NCBI GenBank assembly: GCA_039817415.1
Contig: JBCBVV010000010.1
Coordinates: forward strand, 62,001 to 126,000
From: JALEFZ01 sp039817415
GTDB taxonomy: Bacteria; Bacteroidota; Bacteroidia; J057
Direction of reading: 5' to 3'
Length of the DNA: 64,000 bases
In this document: positions 1-9,621 of the stretch, one piece after another
How positions within the stretch are numbered: position 1 is the first letter of the stretch
How the letters are laid out: every line of letters begins with the position of its first letter
The notes under the pieces: model-generated
Told to the model about the DNA's origin: nothing
Database searches by the model: none
The model's input: the letters and a program-made list of their open reading frames with translations, nothing else
Translations under genes and position numbers: made by a program

Positions 1-998
1 CCCGTCATTAAAAAATGATTCAACTGAGCTAAGGCTAAGTATATATTCGCCTGAATACGGGTATTTCGATGAAGAAGGTATCCTGGGCTTTCTACAAAGC
101 CTTTAAATTCTTGAATCGTCTCTTCATATTTTCTAGCTCTCCCCGTAAGGTAATGCGCCTGAAGAAGGTGGTGAACTCCCTTAAGGTAAAAGTTGGTTTC
201 GACGGGGCGCATATGGGGATGGTCTACAAATAAATCTACCCATTTTCTCGCATACCTAAAGTACAAAACAAAGTCTTGGAGAATGTAGGCAAACCAAACA
301 TATGCTTGATAGAGGTACATTCTCTCATAGAATCCTTCTGCTTGTTGAATGCCTGCCGGAAGCCCAGCTTGAAAGAAGGTCTGGATACTTTCAATTTCAG
401 CTTCGCTCCGAGCATGACCATTCTCTATATATTTTCCATAAAGGAGTAGAGACAGATTGGAAATTTTTCCGATCAGGCTCAGCTTTTCATGATGGCATTC
501 TATTTCATGTGCTAGTTCTTGAGCTCTGTTTTTGATGGAACGTGTAATGTGAAGAGACTCGATTTTTTTCTCAAACAAGAGAATTTGAAGGAGAAAAGAT
601 CCTTGATGGTAGGTTTTGGCAAGCTCCTTACACTTACTTAATACTTTGAGGCTTTGATGGATGAGTCCTTTCCCATAGAGTAAGCGTGCATTTTCAATAT
701 GGTCGTGAAGGATGTACTCGATGTCTTGGCTATCCTTGATAATTCTAAGACTGGCCATGATTTGTTTGTGAAGGTGGGCCTTCAAATTGGATAACTGAGC
801 CTTTTTCAGACTCTTTCCCAATTTCAGTACTTGGGATTCGTCATACTCATCCAGTTTATCTAATATGTCAAATAACTGGATAATCTTAAGGTCCTGATTG
901 GCAGAGTTTCTTTTAACAAATAGCTTGAAATTCCGCTTTTCCGCCTTCTCAAGGGACTTTATCAACTGGAATACCTCCTCTTTTTTTCTGCTGGACAT
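1..998 (-). CDS. Helical protein of unknown function (3' end outside window)
   Basis: An open frame runs without a stop from an ATG at 998 to the window edge, giving at least 332 residues; the C-terminus is cut off. The protein begins MSSRKKEEVFQLIKSLEKAE and is rich in Lys, Glu, Leu and aromatic residues. Its amphipathic periodicity and repeated aromatic pairs suggest an all-helical, TPR-like or HEAT-like scaffold. There is no signal peptide or membrane segment, so it is probably cytoplasmic. I do not recognise a catalytic motif. It is transcribed away from the amino acid operon and the two share a 208-bp divergent intergenic region. Start choice: this is the first ATG in the frame, and the sequence from it onward is consistently protein-like. 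Confidence 0.8.
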   Translation of the reverse strand, partial: MSSRKKEEVFQLIKSLEKAEKRNFKLFVKRNSANQDLKIIQLFDILDKLDEYDESQVLKLGKSLKKAQLSNLKAHLHKQIMASLRIIKDSQDIEYILHDHIENARLLYGKGLIHQSLKVLSKCKELAKTYHQGSFLLQILLFEKKIESLHITRSIKNRAQELAHEIECHHEKLSLIGKISNLSLLLYGKYIENGHARSEAEIESIQTFFQAGLPAGIQQAEGFYERMYLYQAYVWFAYILQDFVLYFRYARKWVDLFVDHPHMRPVETNFYLKGVHHLLQAHYLTGRARKYEETIQEFKGFVESPGYLLHRNTRIQANIYLALAQLNHFLMT

Positions 999-1160
999 CG
1001 TAAAAATAATCAGTTCAAGTGTCTGCTATTCAGTAGTTTAGCAATTTTGGTGGGTTGTTAATGATGGTAAAAGGCGGTGAAATGTTGATTCCCAAATATA
1101 TAACTATTGTCCTTTTTGCTTTAACGAAAATGAAATAATCATTTAGATTTTTTTAAAAAT

Positions 1161-1182
1161 GTGAAGAATTCAAGCTCTTCAC
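1161..1182 (+). promoter_or_regulatory. Leader hairpin upstream of leuA
   Basis: GTGAAGA (1161-1167) and TCTTCAC (1176-1182) form a 7-bp stem with an 8-base loop, ending 24 bases before the leuA start codon. No T-run follows, so this is not an intrinsic terminator. It may be a 5'UTR structure or a protein-binding site for the operon. I see no leucine- or valine-rich leader peptide here. The -7/-33 promoter elements typical of Bacteroidota are not clear in 999-1160. Confidence 0.3.
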
Positions 1183-1206
1183 TAAAAATTCATAACCCTA
1201 AACTCC

Positions 1207-2376
1207 ATGTCAGATAGAAGAATTTTCATATTTGATACGACCTTGAGGGACGGAGAACAGGTCCCCGGTTGCAAGCTGAATACACCTGAAAAGGTTGAGC
1301 TGGCCCTCCTGATCGAGAGCCTTGGAGTTGACGTTCTGGAGGCGGGTTTTCCCATTTCTTCTCCAGGAGATTTTAACAGTGTCCATGAGATTAGTAAAAA
1401 CATTCAAAATGCTACTGTTTGTGCCCTCGCACGCGCAGTAGAAAAGGATATTATTTCTGCTGGTGAGGCCCTGAAACCAGCGAGAAATTCAAGAATTCAT
1501 ACAGGAATAGGTACATCTGAATTCCATATTAAGGGGAAATTCAATTCCAATCGAAACGACATTCTTCAAAGAGCTGTCCAATGTGTAAAGTGGGCCAGAG
1601 ACAGAGCTTCCGAGGTTGAATTTTATGCAGAAGACGCAGGGAGGACCGAAAATGAATACCTCGCAAGAGTAGTAGAGGCTGTGATTACAGCAGGTGCAAG
1701 AGTAGTCAATATTCCTGACACAACAGGCTATTGCCTTCCTCACCAGTATGCAGATAAAATCGCCTATCTCTACAACAATGTCCCCAACATTGACAAAGCC
1801 ATTATCTCATGTCATTGTCATGATGATTTGGGAATGGCAACGGCAAATTCTATTGCAGGAGCCATGGCAGGTGCACAACAGATTGAGTGTACTATCAATG
1901 GTCTAGGGGAAAGGGCAGGAAATGCCTCTTTGGAAGAAGTGGTCATGGTCATAAAAAAGCACAAGACCCTTGGATTGTCCAGTCAGATCAAAACTGAAAT
2001 GCTTCAAGAGGTCAGTCAAACAGTTGCAGATACCATGAGGATGCCTGTCCAACCCAATAAGGCGATCGTAGGTAGCAATGCGTTTGCTCATTCTTCAGGA
2101 ATTCATCAAGATGGGTTTCTAAAGGCAGCATCTACTTATGAGATTATTGATCCGGTTGAAGTAGGTGCCAATTCGACTAAAATTGTATTGACGGCTCGCT
2201 CCGGAAGGGCAGCTCTTGCCTATCGATACAGAAAATTGGGCTTCGAATTTACAAGAGATCAATTAGATGTCATGTACGTAAACTTCCTTCATTTGGCTGA
2301 TAGTCAGAAAGAAGTATACGACAATGACCTGATCTCACTTGTCAAAAGCCAACCTATTCAAAGGGCAAGCGCCTAA
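1207..2376 (+). CDS. leuA: 2-isopropylmalate synthase, short form
   Basis: LeuA condenses acetyl-CoA with 2-oxoisovalerate, the first committed step of leucine synthesis. The N-terminal TIM barrel carries TTLRDGEQVPG near residue 11, the HCHDDLGMATAN metal/substrate motif near 200 and a GLGERAGN segment near 230. The linker subdomain has HSSGIHQDG and LTARSGRAAL. At 389 residues it stops right after the linker: the roughly 120-residue C-terminal LeuA dimer domain, which binds leucine in the usual enzyme of about 510 residues, is missing. Citramalate or homocitrate synthase is possible by family alone, but the immediate leuCDB neighbours make isopropylmalate synthase by far the best call. It is the first gene of an eight-gene operon. 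Confidence 0.93.
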   Translation: MSDRRIFIFDTTLRDGEQVPGCKLNTPEKVELALLIESLGVDVLEAGFPISSPGDFNSVHEISKNIQNATVCALARAVEKDIISAGEALKPARNSRIHTGIGTSEFHIKGKFNSNRNDILQRAVQCVKWARDRASEVEFYAEDAGRTENEYLARVVEAVITAGARVVNIPDTTGYCLPHQYADKIAYLYNNVPNIDKAIISCHCHDDLGMATANSIAGAMAGAQQIECTINGLGERAGNASLEEVVMVIKKHKTLGLSSQIKTEMLQEVSQTVADTMRMPVQPNKAIVGSNAFAHSSGIHQDGFLKAASTYEIIDPVEVGANSTKIVLTARSGRAALAYRYRKLGFEFTRDQLDVMYVNFLHLADSQKEVYDNDLISLVKSQPIQRASA

Positions 2377-2405
2377 TCATGTCCCATTATTTCAAGAAAA
2401 AAATC

Positions 2406-3815
2406 ATGTCCAAAACCTTATTTGAGAAAATCTGGGAGAAACATGTTGTAAGACAGGTAGAAGAAGGACCTACTGTTTTTTACATTGACCAGCATTTCAT
2501 TCACGAGGTAACCAGTCCACAGGCTTTTAATGGACTCAATAAGCGTGGATTGAGGGTAGCACGTCCAAATCAAACAGTAGCAACAGCGGACCATAATGTG
2601 CCTACCCTCAATCAACATCTCCCTATCAAGGACGCTTTGTCAAGAAAACAGGTAGCCATGCTTGCCCAAAACTGTGAGGAGCATGAAGTGCCTATGTACG
2701 GCCTTGGACACGATTATCAAGGAATCGTTCATGTCATCGGCCCTGAACTAGGGATTACACAACCTGGAATGACCATTGTGTGTGGGGATAGCCATACCTC
2801 AACCCATGGTGCTTTTGGAACCATAGCTTTTGGAATTGGAACAAGCGAGGTAGAAATGGTTCTTGCCACTCAATGCCTGCTACAATCGAAACCTAAATTG
2901 ATGCGAATCAACGTGGATGGAGAGCTTCCTGAAGGGGTCGTTTCAAAAGACATTATTCTGTATATCATATCCCAAATCTCGGCCAGTGGAGCCACAGGGT
3001 ATTTTGTGGAGTATGCAGGTTCAGCCATTCGTTCTCTTTCTATGGAAGCTCGAATGACCATCTGCAATATGAGTATTGAAATGGGAGCTAGAGGAGGATT
3101 GATTGCACCTGATCAAACTACCTTCGACTATTTGGAGGGTAAAAAATTCTCTCCTAAGGGGGAGGAATGGGAACAAAAATTGGCTGCGTGGAAGGAACTC
3201 TATTCAGATGAAGATGCCTCCTTTGACAAAGAAATATTTATCAAGGCAGAGGATATCGAACCCATGATTACTTATGGAACCAACCCTGGAATGGGAGTAG
3301 GGGTGACAGGAGTTATTCCTACAATGGAAAGTGTAGAAGAAGGAGAGCGACACAATTTCCAAAAATCCCTTCAATACATGGGCTTGAATGCTGGGGAGGA
3401 ATTGCTGGGTAAAAAACTGGATTACATCTTCATTGGCAGTTGTACCAATTCTAGAATTGAGGACCTCAGGATGGTAGCTGACCTCGTGAAAGGTAAGCAA
3501 AAAGCTGATAACGTTACCGTCTGGATTGTACCTGGTTCGCGTCAAGTGGAGGACCAAGCTAAGGCTGAAGGTCTTGATTTGATTTTGAAAGAAGCAGGAT
3601 TTATGCTCCGTCAACCTGGCTGCTCGGCTTGTCTGGCCATGAACGAGGATAAAATCCCGGCTGGAAAGTATTGTTTGTCTACCTCAAATAGAAATTTTGA
3701 AGGAAGACAAGGCCCCAAAGCCAGAACAATGTTGGCAAGTCCTTTAACTGCCGCAGCAGCTGCGATTACAGGAGAAATCACAGATGTTAGACGTTTCATG
3801 GCCATGTACAACTAA
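2406..3815 (+). CDS. leuC: 3-isopropylmalate dehydratase large subunit
   Basis: LeuC with LeuD isomerises 2- to 3-isopropylmalate using a [4Fe-4S] cluster. It is an aconitase-superfamily protein of 469 residues, close to the usual 466. CGDSHTSTHGAFGT and the three cluster cysteines, one in IGSCTNSRIEDL and two in GCSACLAMN, are all present. An in-frame ATG lies nine codons upstream at 2379. I chose 2406 because MSKTLFEKIWEKHVV aligns with the start of well-studied LeuC proteins. It begins 29 bases after leuA and is followed by leuD after 16 bases. Confidence 0.95.
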   Translation: MSKTLFEKIWEKHVVRQVEEGPTVFYIDQHFIHEVTSPQAFNGLNKRGLRVARPNQTVATADHNVPTLNQHLPIKDALSRKQVAMLAQNCEEHEVPMYGLGHDYQGIVHVIGPELGITQPGMTIVCGDSHTSTHGAFGTIAFGIGTSEVEMVLATQCLLQSKPKLMRINVDGELPEGVVSKDIILYIISQISASGATGYFVEYAGSAIRSLSMEARMTICNMSIEMGARGGLIAPDQTTFDYLEGKKFSPKGEEWEQKLAAWKELYSDEDASFDKEIFIKAEDIEPMITYGTNPGMGVGVTGVIPTMESVEEGERHNFQKSLQYMGLNAGEELLGKKLDYIFIGSCTNSRIEDLRMVADLVKGKQKADNVTVWIVPGSRQVEDQAKAEGLDLILKEAGFMLRQPGCSACLAMNEDKIPAGKYCLSTSNRNFEGRQGPKARTMLASPLTAAAAAITGEITDVRRFMAMYN

Positions 3816-3831
3816 TTTCAATTCAGAAATC

Positions 3832-4449
3832 ATGTCGATCGCAACACAAAAAGATATTCGTACACAATTTCAACTGAATTCCAGCTTTCAGGATTCTGCA
3901 GTTCCACTCAATCGTGAACACGTAGATACTGATCAAATCATTCCTGCTAGGTTTTTGAAGGCTACTAACAGAGAAGGCTTTGGGGAGAATCTATTTAGAG
4001 ATTGGAGATACGAAAATGGAGATGAAAGTAAGCCTGTAGAATCTTTTGTCCTGAACAATGACACCTATACGGGAAAAGTCTTGGTGGCAGGCAAAAATTT
4101 TGGCTGTGGGTCTAGTAGAGAGCATGCAGCTTGGGCCATCAAGGATTATGGCTTTGAGGTGGTCATTAGTTCTTTTTTCGCGGACATTTTCAAAAACAAT
4201 GCACTCAACAATTTTCTGCTGCCAGTAACGGTATCCGAGGGAATGCTGGAGCATATCTTTCAGGAAATTGAGAAGGATCCCACCAGTCCTATATCTGTTG
4301 ATTTGGAAGCTCAGGTGGTCGAGATGGCAGGGAAACAAGAATCTTTTGAGATCAATGGCTACAAGAAGATGTGCCTGACCAAAGGACTTGATGACATAGA
4401 CTTTTTGCTATCCATCAAGGACGAAATTGAAGCACACGAAAAGAAATAA
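3832..4449 (+). CDS. leuD: 3-isopropylmalate dehydratase small subunit
   Basis: LeuD is the swivelling domain that completes the LeuC active site. It has 205 residues, near the family norm of about 200. The substrate-loop motif GCGSSREHAAWAIKDYGF is intact, and PLNREHVDTDQIIPARFLK marks the N-terminal part. The frame is open further upstream to 3784, inside leuC, but ATG 3832 lies just after the leuC stop and gives the normal N-terminus. Transcribed with leuC. Confidence 0.95.
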   Translation: MSIATQKDIRTQFQLNSSFQDSAVPLNREHVDTDQIIPARFLKATNREGFGENLFRDWRYENGDESKPVESFVLNNDTYTGKVLVAGKNFGCGSSREHAAWAIKDYGFEVVISSFFADIFKNNALNNFLLPVTVSEGMLEHIFQEIEKDPTSPISVDLEAQVVEMAGKQESFEINGYKKMCLTKGLDDIDFLLSIKDEIEAHEKK

Positions 4450-4540
4450 ACCTAAACCTAAAAGAAGTTGACTTCATGTCTTCGGACGTTGAGGTCGTGT
4501 CTATTCGATTATTTCGAAGGCACGCAATTTTATACACCTT

Positions 4541-5632
4541 ATGAAGAAGAATATCACGGTAATCGAGGGAGATGGGATCGGTCCGGAGGTAGTCGCACAA
4601 GCGATTAAGGTTCTGGATGCAGTGGCGAAACGCTACCAACATGAATTTACCTATGCCCATCATCTGATGGGGGCAGTTGCAATCGACCAAACGGGTTCCG
4701 CTCTTCCCGAAGAGACCATCAAGTCTGCTCAGGAGACCGATGCGGTTTTATTGGGTGCGGTGGGAGATCCTCGTTTCGACAATGACCCAACTGCCAAAGT
4801 GAGACCCGAACAAGGATTACTGCAGATCCGAAAGGTACTGCAACTCTACGCAAACATCAGGCCTGTCAAGGTGTACGATGCACTTAAGCATTTGGCCCCC
4901 TTGAAGGCTGATGCCTTGGAAAACGTAGATTTTGTGATTTTTCGTGAACTGACAGGAGGAATTTACTTTGGAGAAAAACAAGTGGATGAAGCGTACACAC
5001 AAGCTTCTGATACCTGTTCATATAACCGCCAGGAGGTGGAACGAATTGCACATCTAGCCTTTAAACAGGCTCTTATAAGAGGCAAGAAGTTGACGCTGGT
5101 GGACAAGGCCAATGTTCTGGAAACTTCGCGTCTATGGCGCAAAGTGGTCCAGGAGTTGGCCGACGAATATCCGGAAGTTGAACTTCATTATCTATTTGTA
5201 GACAATGCTGCGATGCAGTTGATCCTCAATCCCGGTCAATTTGATGTGATGCTGACCGGAAATATGTTTGGAGATATCCTTAGTGATGAAGCTTCTGTTT
5301 TGAGTGGTTCACTCGGGATGATGCCTTCTGCTTCCATTGGAGTAGGAACTGCCCTTTTCGAACCCGTCCATGGATCTTATCCCCAAGGGGCTGGTAAAGA
5401 TATCGCTAATCCCATGGCAACGATTCTTTCCGTTGCGATGATGCTGGATTATTTTGAGATGAACGAGGAAGCAGAAATGGTCCGAAAGGCCGTCCAATGG
5501 GCAATTGATAAGGCTTTTGTAACCCAGGACATCAATGCTAAAAACTTCCATGGGACTTCAGCTGTAGGAGATTTTATCGCAGCCTTTGTGGGAAATAAAT
5601 TGGAAGAGTTGAACCATTCAGCTGCAGTGTGA
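4541..5632 (+). CDS. leuB: 3-isopropylmalate dehydrogenase
   Basis: LeuB oxidises and decarboxylates 3-isopropylmalate to 2-oxoisocaproate with NAD+. The 363-residue protein has GDGIGPEV at the N-terminus, the RELTGGIYFGE loop, the Lys/Asp active-site segment DKANVLETSRLWR, the metal-binding stretch GNMFGDILSDEASVL and the NAD-binding EPVHGSYP. The 91-base gap after leuD is the longest inside the leu part of the operon. It holds a 22-codon frame (4476-4544) whose stop overlaps this ATG, so translational coupling is conceivable. The start is the only ATG that fits. Confidence 0.96.
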   Translation: MKKNITVIEGDGIGPEVVAQAIKVLDAVAKRYQHEFTYAHHLMGAVAIDQTGSALPEETIKSAQETDAVLLGAVGDPRFDNDPTAKVRPEQGLLQIRKVLQLYANIRPVKVYDALKHLAPLKADALENVDFVIFRELTGGIYFGEKQVDEAYTQASDTCSYNRQEVERIAHLAFKQALIRGKKLTLVDKANVLETSRLWRKVVQELADEYPEVELHYLFVDNAAMQLILNPGQFDVMLTGNMFGDILSDEASVLSGSLGMMPSASIGVGTALFEPVHGSYPQGAGKDIANPMATILSVAMMLDYFEMNEEAEMVRKAVQWAIDKAFVTQDINAKNFHGTSAVGDFIAAFVGNKLEELNHSAAV

Positions 5633-5633
5633 T

Positions 5634-7334
5634 ATGGCGGAGAAGGAAACAAAGAATATCCTGAACAGATATAGTCGGACCCTTACGCAGGATGAAACCC
5701 AACCTGCTGCCCAGTCTATGTTATATGGTATTGGATTGACTGAGGAAGATATGTCCAAGGCTCAAGTAGGTATTGTGAGCATGGGCTATGATGGAAATAC
5801 CTGTAACATGCACCTCAATGAACAAGCTGCTGAAATCAAAAAGCATGTTTGGGACGAAGGGCTTGTGGGATTGATTTTCCATACCATTGGTGTGAGTGAC
5901 GGCATGAGCAATGGAACAGACGGAATGCGTTTCTCACTTGTCAGCAGAGATGTGATCGCTGATTCTATTGAGACGGTTTGCGAGGCGCAGTACTATGATG
6001 CTGTGATTGCAGTTCCTGGATGTGACAAAAATATGCCTGGATCCATAATGGCCATGGCTAGGTTGGATAGACCATCCATCATGGTGTATGGAGGCTCTAT
6101 TGCTGCAGGTCATTATCAGGGAAAGGAATTAAACATTGTTTCTTCATTTGAAGCCCTTGGCGAAAAGATCGCGGGTAGGATTTCGATGGAGGACTTTAAA
6201 GGAATTGTGAAAAATGCCTGTCCTGGCCCAGGAGCTTGTGGAGGTATGTATACGGCCAATACCATGGCTTCTGCCATCGAAGCCATGGGTATGAGCCTTC
6301 CTTATTCAGCTTCCAATCCTGCTACTAGCCCAGAAAAGAAGGCGGAAATGGCAGAAGCAGCTATGGCGATTCATCATTTGCTAAAGGAAGACATCAAGCC
6401 AAGCGATATCATTACAGAAAAATCGCTTGAGAATGCCTTGACGATTATTACGGTTCTAGGCGGCTCTACCAATGCCGTCCTTCATATGATTGCCATCGCA
6501 AAGGCTGCTGGCTTGGATTTACATCCGGATGACTTCCAACGGATGAGTGACAAGCTCCCATTGATCGGGGACCTCAAGCCTAGTGGACGGTATCTCATGG
6601 CCCATCTCCACAAGATTGGTGGCGTACCAGCAGTGATGAAGTATCTGCTGGAAAAGGGGCTGATTCATGGTGATTGTATGACCGTAACAGGAAGATCAGT
6701 AGCCGAAAACCTTGAGACAGTCGAATCATTAGACTTCAACAAGCAAAGCATCATTCGTCCCATAGAAAAAGCCATCAAACCAACTGGACATATTCAAATC
6801 TTGTATGGAAATCTGGCTGAAGAGAGTGGGGTGGCAAAAATCACAGGAAAAGAAGGAGAAAGATTTGTCGGAACAGCTAGAGTCTTTGATGGAGAGAAAG
6901 AACTCATCAAAGGAATATCTGAAGGCCGAGTGAAGGAAGGAGATGTCGTTGTCATCCGCTATGTAGGCCCTAGAGGAGCGCCTGGTATGCCTGAAATGCT
7001 CAAGCCTACTTCTGCTATCATGGGTGCTGGACTTGGAAAAAATGTGGCCTTGATCACTGATGGGAGATTCTCGGGTGGGACTCACGGCTTTGTCGTTGGC
7101 CATATTACCCCAGAAGCTTTTGAAGGAGGGTTGATTGCCTTGGTCGAAGACGATGACATCATTGAAATAGACGCTGCGAATAACCACATCAATCTGAAGG
7201 TTGATGAGGCTGAAATTACAAGGAGGAGAGAAAACTGGACTCCCCGCCCATTGAACGCAAAACGAGGAATACTCTACAAATATGCCCGAAATGTTAAAAA
7301 CGCAACACAAGGCTGCGTTACAGACCAAGACTGA
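5634..7334 (+). CDS. ilvD: Dihydroxy-acid dehydratase
   Basis: IlvD dehydrates 2,3-dihydroxy acids to the 2-oxo acids that precede valine and isoleucine. It has 566 residues, the normal length. Iron-sulfur and Mg ligands are visible in GNTCNMHLNEQA, VPGCDKNMPGSIMAMARL and the CPGPGACGGMYTANTM segment, the three-Cys pattern expected for a [2Fe-2S] dehydratase. The C-terminal domain carries TDGRFSGGTHGFVVGHI. It follows the leuB stop by one base, so the two are probably translationally coupled. Its 3' end overlaps the ilvB start region. Confidence 0.96.
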   Translation: MAEKETKNILNRYSRTLTQDETQPAAQSMLYGIGLTEEDMSKAQVGIVSMGYDGNTCNMHLNEQAAEIKKHVWDEGLVGLIFHTIGVSDGMSNGTDGMRFSLVSRDVIADSIETVCEAQYYDAVIAVPGCDKNMPGSIMAMARLDRPSIMVYGGSIAAGHYQGKELNIVSSFEALGEKIAGRISMEDFKGIVKNACPGPGACGGMYTANTMASAIEAMGMSLPYSASNPATSPEKKAEMAEAAMAIHHLLKEDIKPSDIITEKSLENALTIITVLGGSTNAVLHMIAIAKAAGLDLHPDDFQRMSDKLPLIGDLKPSGRYLMAHLHKIGGVPAVMKYLLEKGLIHGDCMTVTGRSVAENLETVESLDFNKQSIIRPIEKAIKPTGHIQILYGNLAEESGVAKITGKEGERFVGTARVFDGEKELIKGISEGRVKEGDVVVIRYVGPRGAPGMPEMLKPTSAIMGAGLGKNVALITDGRFSGGTHGFVVGHITPEAFEGGLIALVEDDDIIEIDAANNHINLKVDEAEITRRRENWTPRPLNAKRGILYKYARNVKNATQGCVTDQD

Positions 7335-9021
7335 GACCATCTCAGGAGCTGAAGCTGTAATGCGCGCAGTGATAGGAGAGGGGATAGATACCATTTTTGG
7401 ATATCCTGGTGGGGCAATTATGCCTGTATATGATGCTTTGTATGACTACACGGAACAAGTCAATCATATTTTGGTCCGCCATGAACAAGGGGCTGTCCAT
7501 GCAGCTCAAGGTTATGCACGTGCCTCAGGTAAAGTAGCAGTCGTTCTGGCCACTTCTGGTCCTGGTGCGACCAATTTGATTACGGGCTTGGCGGATGCAC
7601 AAATTGACAGTACTCCCTTGGTATGTATCACTGGTCAGGTGCCTTCGCATTTACTGGGAACCGATGCCTTTCAGGAATCTGATGTGATCAGTTTGACCAT
7701 GCCAGTTACCAAATGGAATTATCAAATTACGGATCCTGCCGAAATTCCTGAAGTCCTTTCCAAGGCATTTTTTATTGCGCGCACGGGACGTCCTGGGCCT
7801 GTCTTAGTAGATATTACCAAGGATTGCCAGTTGAAATCATTTGATTTTCAAGGATACCAAAAATGCAATAAGGTAAGGTCTTACAGACCCAAACCGATCA
7901 TTAGAAAGCAATACATTGAGGAGGCAGCCAAACTCATCAACAAGGCTAAAAAGCCATTTGTGGTGTGGGGACAAGGAGTAATATTGGGAGGAGCTGAGTC
8001 GGAATTGACAGAAATGGTAGAAAAAGCTGGGATTCCTGCTGCTTGGACTATCATGGGAGCAAGCGCCATTCCTACTGACCATGAGTTGAATGTGGGCATG
8101 GTAGGTATGCACGGCAATTATGCCCCCAACAAATTGACCAACGAGTGTGATGTCTTCATTGCGATCGGGATGCGATTTGATGATAGGGTGACGGGAAGCC
8201 TGGCTCATTATGCTAAGCAGGCCCAAATCATTCATTTTGATATTGATCCAGCTGAGTTTGACAAGAATGTGAAGGTTGATGTACCCATCTGGGGAGACTG
8301 CAAGGAAACCATTCCCATGCTAACTGAATTGCTTGAAGCAAAAGAACACCCAGCATGGCTAGATACCTTCAACAAACTCAAAGAGGAAGAAGTCAATACG
8401 GTAATTGAAAAGGAAATTCACCCAAAGGAAGGTAAAATCACCATGGGTGAGGTAGTCGAATTGGTCAATCAAGTTGATCAAGGCCAATCTATCATCACCA
8501 CCGATGTGGGCCAACATCAAATGGTCACCTTCCGCTATGCAGCCTTTTCAAAAAGTAGAAGCAAAATAACCTCAGGTGGACTAGGGACAATGGGATTTTC
8601 CTTACCAGCTGCCATTGGAGCAAAGGTGGCGGTCCCAGAAAGAGAAGTAATCTCGATCAGTGGCGATGGGGGATTCCAAATGTGTATCCAGGAATTGGGG
8701 ACCATCATGCAGCAAAAGATTCCTGTAAAAATCCTGATCCTCAACAACCATTACTTGGGTATGGTGAGACAATGGCAGGAATTGTTCCATGACAATCGCT
8801 ATTCCTTTGTCAACATTGATTCGCCTGATTATGTCATGGTCGCCAAAGGCTATGGTATTCCTGGGCAATCTGTGAGCGAAAGAGCTGATTTGAGGGCTGC
8901 GATTGAGGAAATGATGGCGACTGAAGGACCCTATTTACTGGAAGTTCATGTGGGCAAGGAGGACAATGTATTTCCCTTTGTTCCTCCAGGAGCGAGTGTG
9001 TCAGATATCAGATTGAAGTAA
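7282..9021 (+). CDS. ilvB: Acetolactate synthase large (catalytic) subunit
   Basis: This ThDP enzyme condenses pyruvate with pyruvate or 2-oxobutyrate. In 579 residues it shows the N-terminal catalytic region FGYPGGAIMPVYD and RHEQGAVHAAQGYARASGK with the catalytic Glu, a central FAD-binding domain (GMHGNYAPNK, GMRFDDRVTG), and the C-terminal ThDP motif GDGGFQMCIQELGT ending in LILNNH. The first ATG overlaps ilvD by 53 bases; ATG 7291 is an equally good start. Either way the conserved part begins at the SGAEAVMRA segment. Followed after one base by the regulatory subunit. Confidence 0.95.
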   Translation: MPEMLKTQHKAALQTKTETISGAEAVMRAVIGEGIDTIFGYPGGAIMPVYDALYDYTEQVNHILVRHEQGAVHAAQGYARASGKVAVVLATSGPGATNLITGLADAQIDSTPLVCITGQVPSHLLGTDAFQESDVISLTMPVTKWNYQITDPAEIPEVLSKAFFIARTGRPGPVLVDITKDCQLKSFDFQGYQKCNKVRSYRPKPIIRKQYIEEAAKLINKAKKPFVVWGQGVILGGAESELTEMVEKAGIPAAWTIMGASAIPTDHELNVGMVGMHGNYAPNKLTNECDVFIAIGMRFDDRVTGSLAHYAKQAQIIHFDIDPAEFDKNVKVDVPIWGDCKETIPMLTELLEAKEHPAWLDTFNKLKEEEVNTVIEKEIHPKEGKITMGEVVELVNQVDQGQSIITTDVGQHQMVTFRYAAFSKSRSKITSGGLGTMGFSLPAAIGAKVAVPEREVISISGDGGFQMCIQELGTIMQQKIPVKILILNNHYLGMVRQWQELFHDNRYSFVNIDSPDYVMVAKGYGIPGQSVSERADLRAAIEEMMATEGPYLLEVHVGKEDNVFPFVPPGASVSDIRLK

Positions 9022-9022
9022 G

Positions 9023-9562
9023 ATGAAAGAATATACCTTATCCATTTATACAGAAGATACGGTGGGCTTGCTCAATCGAATTGCAGCTATGTTCACCAGA
9101 AGGAAGATCAATATTGAAAGCCTAAATACATCTCCCACAGAGGTGGAGGGAATACACAGGTTTACCATTTTGATCAATTCTTCAGAGGAACAGGTAAAGA
9201 AACTTGCCTTCCAATTGGAGAAGCAGGTAGATGTGCTCAAAGCTTACTACAACACCAATGAGGAGATTATTTGGCAGGAAATGGCGCTGTACAAGGTTCC
9301 CACTCAAGTAATTGCAGAAAAGGTACAAGTAGAAAGACTGTTGAGGGCGCATGGAGCCAGGGTCGTGGTGATTCGACACGACTACATCATCTTTGAGAAA
9401 ACTGGTCAGCGTGAGGAGACAACCAAATTAACAGAGATTTTGGAGCCCTTTGGCTTGATTGAATTCGTCCGATCAGGAAGGATTGCCATCATCAAAGCCA
9501 GCAATGGATTCCATGAAAAGCTTTTGGATTTTGAGCAAACTGCCTCACCCAACGGACATTGA
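9023..9562 (+). CDS. ilvN: Acetolactate synthase small (regulatory) subunit
   Basis: The protein has 179 residues: an N-terminal ACT domain (YTEDTVGLLNRIAAMFTRRK, residues about 8-75) followed by the C-terminal small-subunit domain that activates the catalytic subunit. The ACT domain normally binds valine for feedback inhibition, so the valine/isoleucine arm probably keeps allosteric control, unlike the leucine arm, where LeuA lacks its sensing domain. One base separates it from ilvB. Confidence 0.92.
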   Translation: MKEYTLSIYTEDTVGLLNRIAAMFTRRKINIESLNTSPTEVEGIHRFTILINSSEEQVKKLAFQLEKQVDVLKAYYNTNEEIIWQEMALYKVPTQVIAEKVQVERLLRAHGARVVVIRHDYIIFEKTGQREETTKLTEILEPFGLIEFVRSGRIAIIKASNGFHEKLLDFEQTASPNGH

Positions 9563-9621
9563 TTCTAAGCCAACAGGCAAATTTTATACATCATTTTGAA
9601 AAATCATCCAACCCGTCAGTT

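Noticed and set aside
3204..3614. 136-codon minus-strand frame
   Set aside because: Antisense shadow of leuC with no protein-like motif.
3784..3831. Upstream extension of leuD into leuC
   Set aside because: ATG 3832 gives the family-normal N-terminus; the extension is out-of-frame leuC sequence.
6729..7394. 221-codon minus-strand frame
   Set aside because: It lies antisense to ilvD, whose motifs are complete, and has a Ser/Phe/His-rich composition unlike a real protein.
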